This document shows positions 27,998 through 36,943 of a stretch of 64,000 nt of DNA, piece after piece (within the stretch, counting starts at the first letter, position 1; the number at the start of each line of letters is the position of its first letter). The position numbers and the translations under genes were made by a program. The stretch is from Streptomyces mashuensis (GTDB taxonomy: Bacteria > Actinomycetota > Actinomycetes > Streptomycetales > Streptomycetaceae), in contig NZ_BNBD01000004.1 in assembly GCF_014654785.1 (NCBI RefSeq), positions 248,001 through 312,000 on the forward strand, written 5' to 3'. The notes under the pieces are model-generated. The model had not been told where the DNA came from, did no database searches, and saw nothing but the letters and a program-made list of their open reading frames with translations.

Positions 27998-29167
27998 ATG
28001 ACGGTGCTGGAGCAGCCGGGCCCGTACCGGCCCGCCCCGCCCCCCGCCTGGCAACCCCGTACCGACCCCGCGCCGCTGCTGCCCGACGCGGAGCCGCTCC
28101 GCCTCCTGGGCACCCCCGCGGCCGCCGGGCTCGACCCGGCACTGCTGCTGGAGCTGCACGGCCAGCTGGTGCGCGGCCGGCGGTACAACGCGCAGGCCAC
28201 CGCACTCACCCGGCAGGGGCGCCTCGCGGTCTACCCCTCCTCCACGGGCCAGGAGGCGTGCCAGGTCGCGGCCGGCCTGGTCCTCCAGCAGCAGGACTGG
28301 CTCTTCCCCAGCTACCGCGACACCCTCGCCGCGGTCGTCCGCGGCCTCGACCCCGTGCAGGCCCTCACCCTGCTCCGCGGCGACTGGCACACCGGCTACG
28401 ACCCCGCCGAGCACCGTGTCGCCCCCCTGTGCACCCCCCTGGCCACCCAGCTCCCGCACGCCGTGGGCCTGGCCCACGCCGCCCGCCTCAAGGGCGACGA
28501 CGTCGTGGCGCTCGCCCTCGTGGGCGACGGCGGCACGAGCGAGGGCGACTTCCACGAGGCGCTCAACTTCGCCGCGGTGTGGCGCGCCCCCGTGGTCTTC
28601 CTCGTGCAGAACAACGGCTTCGCCATCTCCGTCCCCCTCGCCAAGCAGACGGCCGCTCCCTCACTGGCCCACAAGGCCGTCGGATACGGCATGCCCGGCC
28701 GCCTGGTCGACGGAAACGACGCCGCCGCCGTCCACCACGTGCTCACCGACGCGCTGCGCTGCGCCCGCTCCGGCGGCGGCCCCACCCTCGTCGAGGCTGT
28801 CACCTACCGCCTCGACGCCCACACCAACGCCGACGACGCCACCCGCTACCGCGGCGACGCCGAGGTCGAGGCGTGGCGCGCCCACGACCCGGTCACCCTC
28901 CTGGAACGCGAGCTGACCGGCCGCGGGCTGCTGACCGAGGACGTCATACGGGCCGCACGGGACGCCGCCGAGCGCATGGCCGCCGACCTGCGCGAGCGGA
29001 TGAACCAGGACCCCGTGCTCGACCCGATGGAACTGTTCGCCCACGTTTACGCCGAGCAGACTGCCCAACTGCGCGCCCAGGCAGCACAATTGCGTGCTGA
29101 GCTGACCGCCGCGGGCGAGCTCCCCGGTGCGCCGGAGGGCGGCCCCCAGGAAGGAAGGCAGCGATGA
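27998..29167 (+). CDS. bkdA: branched-chain 2-oxoacid dehydrogenase E1 alpha subunit (operon 2)
   Basis: The 389-residue TPP-dependent E1 alpha subunit decarboxylates the 2-oxoacids of valine, leucine and isoleucine. The TPP motif runs from GDGGTSEGDFHEALNFAAV to VQNNGFAIS, and the phosphorylation-loop region YRLDAHTNADDATRYR is present. The N-terminus is Pro-rich. The ATG at 27998 has GAGGAGG 8 bases upstream. The C-terminal heptad-like region (QTAQLRAQAAQLRAELTA) may form a short coiled coil, which is not present in the other E1 alpha in this window. Its stop overlaps the E1 beta start (ATGA). Confidence 0.93.
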   Translation: MTVLEQPGPYRPAPPPAWQPRTDPAPLLPDAEPLRLLGTPAAAGLDPALLLELHGQLVRGRRYNAQATALTRQGRLAVYPSSTGQEACQVAAGLVLQQQDWLFPSYRDTLAAVVRGLDPVQALTLLRGDWHTGYDPAEHRVAPLCTPLATQLPHAVGLAHAARLKGDDVVALALVGDGGTSEGDFHEALNFAAVWRAPVVFLVQNNGFAISVPLAKQTAAPSLAHKAVGYGMPGRLVDGNDAAAVHHVLTDALRCARSGGGPTLVEAVTYRLDAHTNADDATRYRGDAEVEAWRAHDPVTLLERELTGRGLLTEDVIRAARDAAERMAADLRERMNQDPVLDPMELFAHVYAEQTAQLRAQAAQLRAELTAAGELPGAPEGGPQEGRQR

Positions 29168-30234
29168 CCACCGCCCCCGCCGGCCCCGGCCTCAAGCCGG
29201 CCACCATGGCCGAGGCGCTCCGCCGGGCGCTGCGCGACGCCATGGCCGACGACCCGGCCGTGCACGTCCTCGGCGAGGACGTGGGCACCCTCGGCGGCGT
29301 CTTCCGCATCACCGACGGGCTCGCCAAGGAGTTCGGCGAGGACCGCTGCGTGGACACGCCGCTCGCGGAGGCCGGCATCATGGGCACCGCCGTCGGCATG
29401 GCCATGTACGGGCTGCGGCCCGTGGTCGAGATGCAGTTCGACGCCTTCGCCTACCCGGCCTTCGAGCAGCTCGTCAGCCACGTGTCGCGCATGCGCAACC
29501 GCACCCGCGGCGCCCTCCCGATGCCCCTCACCGTGCGCGTCCCCTACGGCGGCGGCATCGGCGGCGTCGAGCACCACAGCGACTCCTCCGAGGCGTACTA
29601 CGCCGCCACCCCCGGCCTGCACGTCGTCACCCCGGCCACCGTCGCCGACGCCTACGGGCTGCTGCGCGCCGCCATCGCCTCCGACGACCCCGTGGTGTTC
29701 CTCGAACCCAAGCGCCTGTACTGGTCCAAGGCCGCCTGGGACCCCGAACGGCCCGACGAGGTGCCCGGCATCGGCCGCGCCGTGGTCCGCCGCCGCGGCA
29801 CGTCCGCCACGCTGATCACCTACGGCCCGGCCCTGCCCGTCTGCATGGAGGCCGCCGAGGCCGCCGTCGACGAGGGCTGGGACCTGGAGGTCGTCGACCT
29901 GCGGTCGCTCGTGCCCTTCGACGAGGAGACCGTGTGCGCCTCCGTACGGCGCACCGGCCGCGCGGTGGTCGTGCACGAGGCCCCCGGCTTCGGCGGCCCC
30001 GGCGGCGAAGTGGCCGCCCGGGTGACCGAGCGCTGCTTCCACCACCTGGAGGCGCCGGTGCTGCGCGTGACCGGCTTCGACATCCCGTACCCCCCGCCCA
30101 TGCTGGAGAAGCACCACCTGCCGGGCGTCGACCGCGTGCTCGACGCGGTCGCCCGCCTCCAGTGGGAATCCGACTGGACCGAGCGGACCCCCGGGACCGC
30201 TGCCGCTACCGACGACGAGAGTGGTGCGCGCTGA
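29164..30234 (+). CDS. bkdB: branched-chain 2-oxoacid dehydrogenase E1 beta subunit (operon 2)
   Basis: The 356-residue E1 beta subunit completes the TPP site with E1 alpha. Family landmarks are LGEDVGTLGGVFRITDGL, DTPLAEAGIMGTAVGMAMYG, RVPYGGGIGGVEHHSDSSEA and the C-terminal HEAPGFGGPGGEVAARVTER. The ATG overlaps the E1 alpha stop, and the stop overlaps the E2 ATG (TGATG). It is nearly collinear with the second E1 beta at 46131. Confidence 0.95.
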   Translation: MTTAPAGPGLKPATMAEALRRALRDAMADDPAVHVLGEDVGTLGGVFRITDGLAKEFGEDRCVDTPLAEAGIMGTAVGMAMYGLRPVVEMQFDAFAYPAFEQLVSHVSRMRNRTRGALPMPLTVRVPYGGGIGGVEHHSDSSEAYYAATPGLHVVTPATVADAYGLLRAAIASDDPVVFLEPKRLYWSKAAWDPERPDEVPGIGRAVVRRRGTSATLITYGPALPVCMEAAEAAVDEGWDLEVVDLRSLVPFDEETVCASVRRTGRAVVVHEAPGFGGPGGEVAARVTERCFHHLEAPVLRVTGFDIPYPPPMLEKHHLPGVDRVLDAVARLQWESDWTERTPGTAAATDDESGAR

Positions 30235-31553
30235 TGGCCGTGGTGCGCGAGTTCACACTGCCCGACCTGGGCGAGGGCCTCACCGAGGCACAGGTCGTCC
30301 GCTGGCTGGTGAAGGTGGGCGACGTGGTCGCCGTCGACCAGCCGGTGGTCGAGGTGGAGACCGCCAAGGCGATGGTGGAGGTCCCCTGCCCCTACGCGGG
30401 CGTGGTCACCGCCCGCTTCGGCGGCGAGGGCGACGAACTGCCCGTCGGCGCGCCCCTGCTGACCGTGGCCGTGGGCGACGCCACTGCCGCGGAGGCGGCG
30501 CCCGCCGCCGGAGAGGGGGCCGAAGGGTCCGGCAACGTCCTCGTCGGCTACGGCACGCAGGCGCCCGCCCCGCGCCGCCGCCGCGTCCGGCCCTCGCCGC
30601 GCGACGCCGGCCGCACCGCCGCCGAGCCGCCGCCGGCCGCCGCCGCCCCACCTGCCACCGTCGCCGTCATCTCCCCGCTCGTCCGCCGCCTGGCGCGCGA
30701 GCGCGGCGTCGACCTCACACGACTGCGCGGCACCGGGCCCGACGGGCTGATACTCCGCTCCGACGTCGAACAGGCCGCACGGGCAGCCGGTACCGCCCGC
30801 GCCGAGCGGCCCGCCCGCACCACGACCCGTACGGGCCGCGCCGGCACCGGCCGCCCCGTGGCCGACGGCCTGCGCGTGCCCCTGCGGGGCGTACGGGGCG
30901 CGGTCGCGGAGAAGCTCAGCCGCAGCCGGCAGGAGATCCCCGACGCCACGTGCTGGGTCGACGCCGACGCCACCGAGCTGATCGCCGCCCGCCGCGCGAT
31001 GAACGTCTCCGGCGGCGCCAAGGTGTCGCTGCTCGCCCTCCTGGCCCGCGTCTGCACCGCGGCCCTCGCCAAGTACCCCGAGCTCAACGCCACCGTGGAC
31101 ACGGAGGCGCAGGAGATCGTGCGGCTGCCCGACGTGCACCTGGGGTTCGCGGCCCAGACCGACCGCGGCCTCGTCGTGCCCGTCGTGCGCGACGCCCACG
31201 CCCGCAACGCGGTCGAACTGTCCGTCGAAATGGCCCGCCTCACCGAAGCGGCGCGCGCCGGCAAGCTCAGCCCCGCCGAGCTGACCGGCGGCACGTTCAC
31301 CCTCAACAACTACGGCGTGTTCGGCGTCGACGGCTCCACGCCCATCCTCAACCACCCCGAGGCGGCCATGCTCGGCGTCGGCCGCATAGCCCCCAAGCCC
31401 TGGGTCCACCAGGGCGAACTCGCGGTGCGGCAGGTGGTGCAGCTGTCGTTCACGTTCGACCACCGCGTCTGCGACGGCGGCACCGCGGGCGGCTTCCTGC
31501 GCTACGTGGCCGACTGCGTCGAACAACCGGCGGTCCTGCTGCGCACCGTCTGA
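30234..31553 (+). CDS. bkdC: 2-oxoacid dehydrogenase E2 acyltransferase (operon 2)
   Basis: A 439-residue dihydrolipoyl acyltransferase with an N-terminal lipoyl domain (lipoylated Lys in VEVETAKAMVEVP) and an Arg/Pro-rich linker. A peripheral-subunit-binding domain (SPLVRRLARERGVDLTRLRG) and the catalytic domain ending in FDHRVCDGG, with the active-site His and Asp, follow. It moves the branched-chain acyl group from E1 to CoA. No E3 gene is in the operon, so the complex must share a lipoamide dehydrogenase. Confidence 0.94.
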   Translation: MAVVREFTLPDLGEGLTEAQVVRWLVKVGDVVAVDQPVVEVETAKAMVEVPCPYAGVVTARFGGEGDELPVGAPLLTVAVGDATAAEAAPAAGEGAEGSGNVLVGYGTQAPAPRRRRVRPSPRDAGRTAAEPPPAAAAPPATVAVISPLVRRLARERGVDLTRLRGTGPDGLILRSDVEQAARAAGTARAERPARTTTRTGRAGTGRPVADGLRVPLRGVRGAVAEKLSRSRQEIPDATCWVDADATELIAARRAMNVSGGAKVSLLALLARVCTAALAKYPELNATVDTEAQEIVRLPDVHLGFAAQTDRGLVVPVVRDAHARNAVELSVEMARLTEAARAGKLSPAELTGGTFTLNNYGVFGVDGSTPILNHPEAAMLGVGRIAPKPWVHQGELAVRQVVQLSFTFDHRVCDGGTAGGFLRYVADCVEQPAVLLRTV

Positions 31554-31593
31554 CCGCATCCGGCCGGCCGGCGGCCCACGCCATACTCGGGGG

Positions 31594-32463
31594 GTGAGTG
31601 CTGACGACCCGACGGCGGAGTACGACGCGGTGGTGCTGGCCGGCGGCGCGGCCCGGCGGCTCGGCGGCGCGGACAAACCCGCCGTACGTGTCGGGGGCCG
31701 GCCGCTCCTCGACCGGGTGCTGGACGCCTGCGCCGGCGCCCGGCGGACCGTCGTCGTGGGCCCCCGCCGGCCCACCGCCCGCCCCGTCACCTGGACCCGC
31801 GAACAGCCGCCCGGCGGCGGCCCGCTCGCCGGCCTCGCCGCCGGGCTCCGGCAGGTCACCGCGGACCGGCTCCTCGTCCTCTCCGCCGACCTGCCGTTCC
31901 TCGACCGCGGCACCGCCGCCGCGCTCCTCCGCCCGCTCGCCGCGCCCGACGGGCCCGACGGCGTGCTGCTCACCGACCCCGACGGCCGCGACCAGCCGCT
32001 CGTGGCCGCCTACCGCGCCGAGGACCTGCGGCGCGAGCTCGGCCTGCTCGTCGCCGAGCACGGCACGCTGACCGGACTGCCGGTGCGGCTGCTCACCGCC
32101 GAGCTGCGCCTGGCCCGGCTCCCGCACCCCACCGCCGCCTTCGACTGCGACACCTGGGAGGACATCGGCACGGCCCGCGCCCGCATCAGGGACGATAGGA
32201 CCGTGCTGGATGAATGGATCTCCGCGGTCAAGGCCGAACTCGGCATCGGCCTCGACGTCGACACGGCCGGTCTCCTCGACCTCGCCCGCGACGCCGCGCA
32301 CGGCGTCGCCCGCCCGGCCGCGCCGCTGACGACGTTCCTCGTCGGGTACGCGGCGGCCCTGGACGGGGGCGGCCCCGACGCGGTCGCCCGCGCGGCCCGC
32401 CGCGCCGCCGCGCTCGCGGAGGAGTGGGCGCGCGAGCAGGAAGGGCACGACGGAAGGCCATGA
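31594..32463 (+). CDS. MobA-like NTP transferase fused to a DUF6457 domain
   Basis: A 289-residue fusion. Residues 1-195 form a MobA-like nucleotidyltransferase: the signature is VVLAGGAARRLGGADKPAVRVGGRPLL, followed by REQPPGGGPLAGLAAGL and the metal-binding LLVLSADLPFLD. Residues 205-285 form a helical DUF6457 region (LDEWISAVKAELGI). The enzyme would attach GMP to molybdopterin; DUF6457 is often found next to or fused with MobA in actinobacteria and its role is unknown. The GTG start follows the E2 stop by 40 bases. The stop overlaps the MoeA start (ATGA), supporting a molybdenum cofactor role. Confidence 0.88.
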   Translation: MSADDPTAEYDAVVLAGGAARRLGGADKPAVRVGGRPLLDRVLDACAGARRTVVVGPRRPTARPVTWTREQPPGGGPLAGLAAGLRQVTADRLLVLSADLPFLDRGTAAALLRPLAAPDGPDGVLLTDPDGRDQPLVAAYRAEDLRRELGLLVAEHGTLTGLPVRLLTAELRLARLPHPTAAFDCDTWEDIGTARARIRDDRTVLDEWISAVKAELGIGLDVDTAGLLDLARDAAHGVARPAAPLTTFLVGYAAALDGGGPDAVARAARRAAALAEEWAREQEGHDGRP

Positions 32464-34766
32464 CGGACCGCAGGGACGACGCCGAGCACGCGCTCGACCG
32501 GGCCGCCGACGAGGCGCTGGCGCTGTTCGCCGACGCGCCGGGCGCCGGCCGCATGCGGGTGCGGCCTGTCGGCCGCCCGTTCTTCCCGTTCGACGAGGAC
32601 CCGTTCAAGGAACCGGAGGAACCGGAAGCCCCCGAGCCGGCCCCCGCGGACGCCGGCTGCCACGGCAACCGCACCCCGTGGCCCACGGCCCGCCGCACGG
32701 CCGCCCGCGCGGCCACGCCGCCGGCACCGCGCACCCGGCCCCTGTCCGAGGCCCTGGGCGAGGTCCTGGCCGCACCTCTGACGGCGCTCACCGACCTGCC
32801 GGCCTTCGACACGGCCGCGATGGACGGCTGGGCCGTCTCGGGCCCGGGCCCCTGGCGCCTGCCGGTGTCCCCTGACGGGGACGGGGAACGAACCGGCACA
32901 TCGGGCACCGCCGGCACCGTGGGCGGCCCGGAGGGCCAGGGGGCTGCCGCCGACGCGGAGGCTGCCGCCGCGGGTGGGACTTGCGGGGCCGACCAGGGCG
33001 CCGCAGGCGCCGGCCCGGCGGCTGTCGCCGCGATGGCGACGGGAACCGCCGACGCAGTGCCCACGGGCGCCGCTGTCCTCGCGGACGGTCAGGCCGCTGT
33101 TGGCGGCGCTGCCGCCCCGGGCGCCGTAGGCGCCGCCGCTGAGGCGGCCGCGGGCCCTGCGGCCGGCATCGCCGGCGCGCAGGCAGCCGCCACCGCAACC
33201 GTCGCCGCCGCGGACGAGGCCCGCACGGGTGACCAGATCACCGCCGTTGCCGCGGTCGGCCACCCCGCCGCGCCCACCGGTGGCATCGCCGCCGCGGCTG
33301 CCTCCGGCGCCGAGCCCGCGGACGCGACCAACGCGGCCCGCGCAGCCGCTGTCCCAGCGGGTGATCAGGCTGCCTCGGGCGCCGCAGGCGCTGTCTGCCC
33401 GCACGGGCAAGCAGCCGTCGGCCCGGCGGCCGGGGGCCCCGCCGGGGCCGTTGCCGGCGGCCCCGCAACGGCAACCGACAGCGCTGCGGCCCCAGGCGCC
33501 GCAGGCATGCCCGGTGCGGACGATCAGCCCACCGCGGTGGCGATCGGCCACCCCGCCGCGCCCACCGGTGGCCTCGTCGGCGCCTCCACCAACACCCCGT
33601 CCAGCGCCGCCGCGACGGCCACCGGCGCCACCGCTGCCCCCGAGGCCGCAGACGCCCCCGGCGCGCCCACCGCCCCCGCCGCGCCCACCGGCGGCCTCAC
33701 CGGCGCCCCCACCAACACCCCGTCCAGCGCCGCCGCGACGGCCACCGGCGCGCCCGCTGCGGCCTCCACCGCCGTCTCCCCCACCGGCCCCCCCACCCCC
33801 CTCCTCGCCGGTTCCCCCTCCGTCGCTCCCCTTCCCGACGGTGCCGCCGTCCGGATTGCCACCGGGGCTCGTGTGCCGCCCGGGGCCACTGCTGTTCTCC
33901 GTTCCGAGCACGGGACCGTTCGTATGGGTACCGAGCTGTATGCCGGGCGGCATGTCGATCAGGGGCAGGACATTCGGCCGCGGGGGCAGGAGTGCCGGGT
34001 CGGGGACGAGTTGCTGGGGGCCGGGGGCGTGGTCAGTCCTGTGGTGTTGGGGCTGGCTGCTGCTGCCGGGTATGACGAGCTGGAGGTCGTGCCTCGGCCG
34101 CGCGTCGAGGTGTTCGTGCTCGGGGACGAGCTGCTGCACGAAGGGCTGCCCCGGGACGGGCGGATCCGGGACGCCCTCGGGCCCCTGCTGGGGCCCTGGC
34201 TGACCGCTCTCGGTGCGGACGTCGTCGGCGTGCGGCGGCTGGGCGACGACGCCGGGGCGCTGGGCGCCGCCCTGGCCGGGTCCGGGGCCGACGTCGTCGT
34301 CACCACCGGCGGTACCGCCGCCGGGCCCGTCGACCACGTCCACCCCACGCTCCGCCGCCTCCGCGCCGAGCTGCTCGTCGACGGCGTCGCCGTACGCCCC
34401 GGCCACCCCATGCTGCTGGCCCGCCTGGGCCCGCGCCGCCACCTCGTCGGCCTGCCCGGCAACCCCCTCGCCGCCGTCGCCGGCCTGCTCACGCTCGCCG
34501 AGCCGCTGCTGCGCTCCCTGTCCGGCCGACCCCGCACCGAACCGCCCCTGGCGCGGCTCACCGACGAGGTCACCGGCCACCCCGCCGACACCCGCCTCGT
34601 GCCCGTCGCCCGCACCCGCACCGGGCGGGCCCGCCCGCTGCGGTTCCACGGCCCCGCCATGCTGCGCGGCCTGGCCGCCGCCGACGCGCTGGCCGTCGTA
34701 CCGCCCGGCGGGGCGTCCCCGGGAACCGAGGTCGCGCTGCTGCCGTTCCCCTGGTGCACACCGTGA
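32460..34766 (+). CDS. MoeA-family molybdopterin molybdotransferase with a large Ala-rich insert
   Basis: A 768-residue MoeA-like protein; usual length is about 400-430. The N-terminal extension (1-95) is acidic and Pro-rich. The MoeA start has LSEALGEVLAAPLTALTDLP and DTAAMDGWAV (about 98-126). Residues 141-455 are an Ala/Gly/Thr/Pro-rich low-complexity insert with internal repeats. The MoeA fold resumes at LPDGAAVRIATGARVPPGATAV (about 458) and continues with GDELLHEG, VVTTGGTAAGPVDHVHPTLR and GLPGNPLAAVAG. Thus all conserved blocks remain and the insert replaces the loop joining domains I and III. It should insert molybdate into adenylated molybdopterin if the insert is tolerated. The stop overlaps the potassium channel start (TGATG). 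Confidence 0.85.
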   Translation: MTDRRDDAEHALDRAADEALALFADAPGAGRMRVRPVGRPFFPFDEDPFKEPEEPEAPEPAPADAGCHGNRTPWPTARRTAARAATPPAPRTRPLSEALGEVLAAPLTALTDLPAFDTAAMDGWAVSGPGPWRLPVSPDGDGERTGTSGTAGTVGGPEGQGAAADAEAAAAGGTCGADQGAAGAGPAAVAAMATGTADAVPTGAAVLADGQAAVGGAAAPGAVGAAAEAAAGPAAGIAGAQAAATATVAAADEARTGDQITAVAAVGHPAAPTGGIAAAAASGAEPADATNAARAAAVPAGDQAASGAAGAVCPHGQAAVGPAAGGPAGAVAGGPATATDSAAAPGAAGMPGADDQPTAVAIGHPAAPTGGLVGASTNTPSSAAATATGATAAPEAADAPGAPTAPAAPTGGLTGAPTNTPSSAAATATGAPAAASTAVSPTGPPTPLLAGSPSVAPLPDGAAVRIATGARVPPGATAVLRSEHGTVRMGTELYAGRHVDQGQDIRPRGQECRVGDELLGAGGVVSPVVLGLAAAAGYDELEVVPRPRVEVFVLGDELLHEGLPRDGRIRDALGPLLGPWLTALGADVVGVRRLGDDAGALGAALAGSGADVVVTTGGTAAGPVDHVHPTLRRLRAELLVDGVAVRPGHPMLLARLGPRRHLVGLPGNPLAAVAGLLTLAEPLLRSLSGRPRTEPPLARLTDEVTGHPADTRLVPVARTRTGRARPLRFHGPAMLRGLAAADALAVVPPGGASPGTEVALLPFPWCTP
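33256..33751 (+). repeat. in-frame DNA repeats in the moeA insert
   Basis: An exact 41-bp sequence occurs at 33588-33628 and 33711-33751, embedded in a longer diverged unit of 123 bp (41 codons) that starts near 33555 and 33678. A separate 29-bp exact repeat occurs at 33256-33284 and 33544-33572 (offset 288 bp, 96 codons). All offsets are multiples of three, so the frame is kept. The repeats encode peptides of the type AAPTGGL-TNTPSSAAATATGA. Confidence 0.9.
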
Positions 34767-35824
34767 TGCAGTCCGGGCCCGCCGCCGACGGTCAGGACGC
34801 CGACATCCGCATCGTCCTGCCGCGCTACAGCGTCGCGCCCGTCCGCCAGGTCGTCCGGCGGCTGCTGCTCGCGCTGTTCGTCATGGCCGTCACCGTCCTC
34901 GTCGTCTACGCCGACCGCGGCGGCTACCACGACAACGCCGACGGCGAGATGAGCCTGCTCGACGCGCTCTACTACTCGACCGTCACCCTGTCCACCACCG
35001 GATACGGCGACATCGTCCCGCACAGCGACAGCGCCCGGCTGACGAACGTGCTGGTCGTGACGCCCCTCCGGGTCCTCTTCCTGATCATCCTGGTCGGCAC
35101 CACCCTGGAGGTGCTCACCGAGCGCACCCGGGAGCAGTGGCGCCAGACCCGCTGGAGAGCCGCCTTGCGAGACCACACCGTCGTCATCGGCTTCGGCACG
35201 AAGGGCCGGCACGCCGTGCAGACCCTCGGCACGTCGGGGCGGGAGAAGAAGGACCGGATCGTCGTCGTCGACCCGAGCCCCAAGGCCGTCGAGGCGGCCA
35301 CCGCCCACGGCTATGCGGGCGTCGTCGGCGACGCCACCCGCAGTGACGTGCTGCTGCGCGCCGAGGTCCAGCGCGCCCGCCGGATCATCGTCGCCACCCA
35401 GCGCGACGACACCGCCGTCCTCGTCACGCTCACCGCCCGCCAGCTCAACCGGGGCGCGAAAATCGTCGCGGCGGTGCGCGAGGAGGAGAACGCGCCCCTG
35501 TTGCGCCAGTCCGGCGCCGACGCGGTCATCACCAGCGCCAGCGCCGCCGGCCGCCTGCTCGGCCTGTCCGTCCTCAGCCCCAGCGCCGTCACCGTCATAG
35601 AGGACCTCATCCAGCAGGGCAGCGGCCTCGACCTCGTCGAACGCCCCGTCGTCAAGGCGGAGGTGGGCCTCGGCGTGCGCGAGGTCGACGACCTGGTGGT
35701 GTCGGTGCTGCGCGGCCACCGCCTCCTGCCGTACGACGACCCGCAGGCCGGCCCCCTCCAGGCCACGGACCGGCTGATCACCATCGTCCGCGCCCGCCCG
35801 CTCCCGGACGGGGAGTGGGAGTAG
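34766..35824 (+). CDS. two-TM potassium channel with RCK (TrkA-N) domain
   Basis: A 352-residue ion channel. TM1 (about 30-50, LLLALFVMAVTVLVVYA) precedes a pore helix and the selectivity filter TVTLSTTGYGDIVP (about 73-86). TM2 (about 95-117, VTPLRVLFLIILVGTTLEVL) leads to a cytosolic RCK domain with the Rossmann start HTVVIGFGTKGRHAVQTL and a TrkA-C-like tail. The architecture matches the MthK/Kch type. The ATG at 34766 overlaps the moeA stop; an in-frame GTG at 34754 is an alternative. No strong ribosome binding site is seen, which fits translational coupling. Confidence 0.93.
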   Translation: MQSGPAADGQDADIRIVLPRYSVAPVRQVVRRLLLALFVMAVTVLVVYADRGGYHDNADGEMSLLDALYYSTVTLSTTGYGDIVPHSDSARLTNVLVVTPLRVLFLIILVGTTLEVLTERTREQWRQTRWRAALRDHTVVIGFGTKGRHAVQTLGTSGREKKDRIVVVDPSPKAVEAATAHGYAGVVGDATRSDVLLRAEVQRARRIIVATQRDDTAVLVTLTARQLNRGAKIVAAVREEENAPLLRQSGADAVITSASAAGRLLGLSVLSPSAVTVIEDLIQQGSGLDLVERPVVKAEVGLGVREVDDLVVSVLRGHRLLPYDDPQAGPLQATDRLITIVRARPLPDGEWE

Positions 35825-35833
35825 CCTCGCGGC

Positions 35834-36811
35834 ATGTATGCGATCACCATTCCCGTTCCCGGGGGCCCCGAGGCCCTGGTGTGGGCCGAGGTCCCCGACC
35901 CCGCGCCCGGCGCCGGGGAGGTCCTGATCGACGTCGTGGCGGCCGGTGTCAACCGTGCCGACGTGGTGCAGCGGCAGGGGTTCTACGACCCGCCGCCCGG
36001 CGCCTCCCCCTACCCCGGCCTGGAGGTGTCCGGCCGCATCGCCGCCCTCGGCGCCGGCGTCAGCGGCTGGGCGGTCGGCGACGAGGTGTGCGCCCTGCTG
36101 GCGGGCGGCGGCTACGCCGAGAAGGTGTGCGTACCGGCCGGCCAGGTGCTGCCCGTGCCCGAGGGCCTCGACCTCGTCACCGCGGCCGCCCTGCCCGAGG
36201 TGACGGCCACGGTCTGGTCGAACGTCTTCATGGTGGGGCACCTGCGCCCCGGCGAGACGCTGCTCGTGCACGGCGGCGGCAGCGGCATCGGCACGATGGC
36301 CGTCCAGCTGGGCAAGGCCGTCGGTGCGCGCGTCGCCGTCACGGCGGGCGGTCCCGAGAAGCTGGAGCGCTGCCGCGAACTGGGCGCGGACGTCCTCATC
36401 GACTACCGCGAGCAGGACTTCGTCGAGGAGCTGCACAAGGTGACCGGCGGCGTCGGCGCCGACGTCGTCCTCGACATCATCGGCGCCAAGTACCTCGCGC
36501 AGAACATCGAGGCGCTCGCCGTCAACGGACGGCTCGTCATCATCGGTCTCCAGGGCGGCCGCACGGCCGAGATCGACCTGACCAAGCTGATGCTCAAGCG
36601 GGCGGCGGTCGCCGGTACGACGCTGCGGGCCCGCCCCCTGGAGGAGAAGGCGGCGATCGTGGCGGCCGTGCGCGAGCACGTGTGGCCGCTGATCGCCGGC
36701 GGCCGGGTCCGGCCGGTCGTCGACCGCACGCTGCCCGTACGGGAGGCCCCGGAGGCCCACCGGGTGCTGGAGGAGAGCACGCACGTGGGGAAGGTCCTGC
36801 TCACCTTCTGA
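35834..36811 (+). CDS. NAD(P)H:quinone oxidoreductase (zinc-independent MDR family)
   Basis: A 325-residue medium-chain dehydrogenase/reductase of the quinone oxidoreductase/PIG3 type. The N-terminal domain has VNRADVVQRQGFYDPPPGAS, which is diagnostic of this subfamily. The Rossmann motif is HGGGSGIGTMAVQLGKAVGA and the C-terminal part has LKRAAVAGTTLRARPLEEKA. It lacks the zinc-binding Cys cluster. The likely role is reduction of quinones or other electrophiles with NADPH. It starts 9 bases after the channel gene. Confidence 0.92.
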   Translation: MYAITIPVPGGPEALVWAEVPDPAPGAGEVLIDVVAAGVNRADVVQRQGFYDPPPGASPYPGLEVSGRIAALGAGVSGWAVGDEVCALLAGGGYAEKVCVPAGQVLPVPEGLDLVTAAALPEVTATVWSNVFMVGHLRPGETLLVHGGGSGIGTMAVQLGKAVGARVAVTAGGPEKLERCRELGADVLIDYREQDFVEELHKVTGGVGADVVLDIIGAKYLAQNIEALAVNGRLVIIGLQGGRTAEIDLTKLMLKRAAVAGTTLRARPLEEKAAIVAAVREHVWPLIAGGRVRPVVDRTLPVREAPEAHRVLEESTHVGKVLLTF

Positions 36812-36943
36812 GCGGGGGCTGCTCCGCCCGCGTCACCCGACCGGCCGCCCAGCGCGCCGCACCCGCGTGCCCGTGTGAGGGTTGGGGTGTCCGTAGGGGG
36901 TCACACGTGGGGGGTGACGCGTTGCGGAGGGTGGCGATACGAC

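Noticed and set aside
32880..33825. A frameshift as the cause of the long moeA insert
   Set aside because: The reading frame is continuous and both ends of MoeA are in the same frame; repeat offsets are multiples of three.
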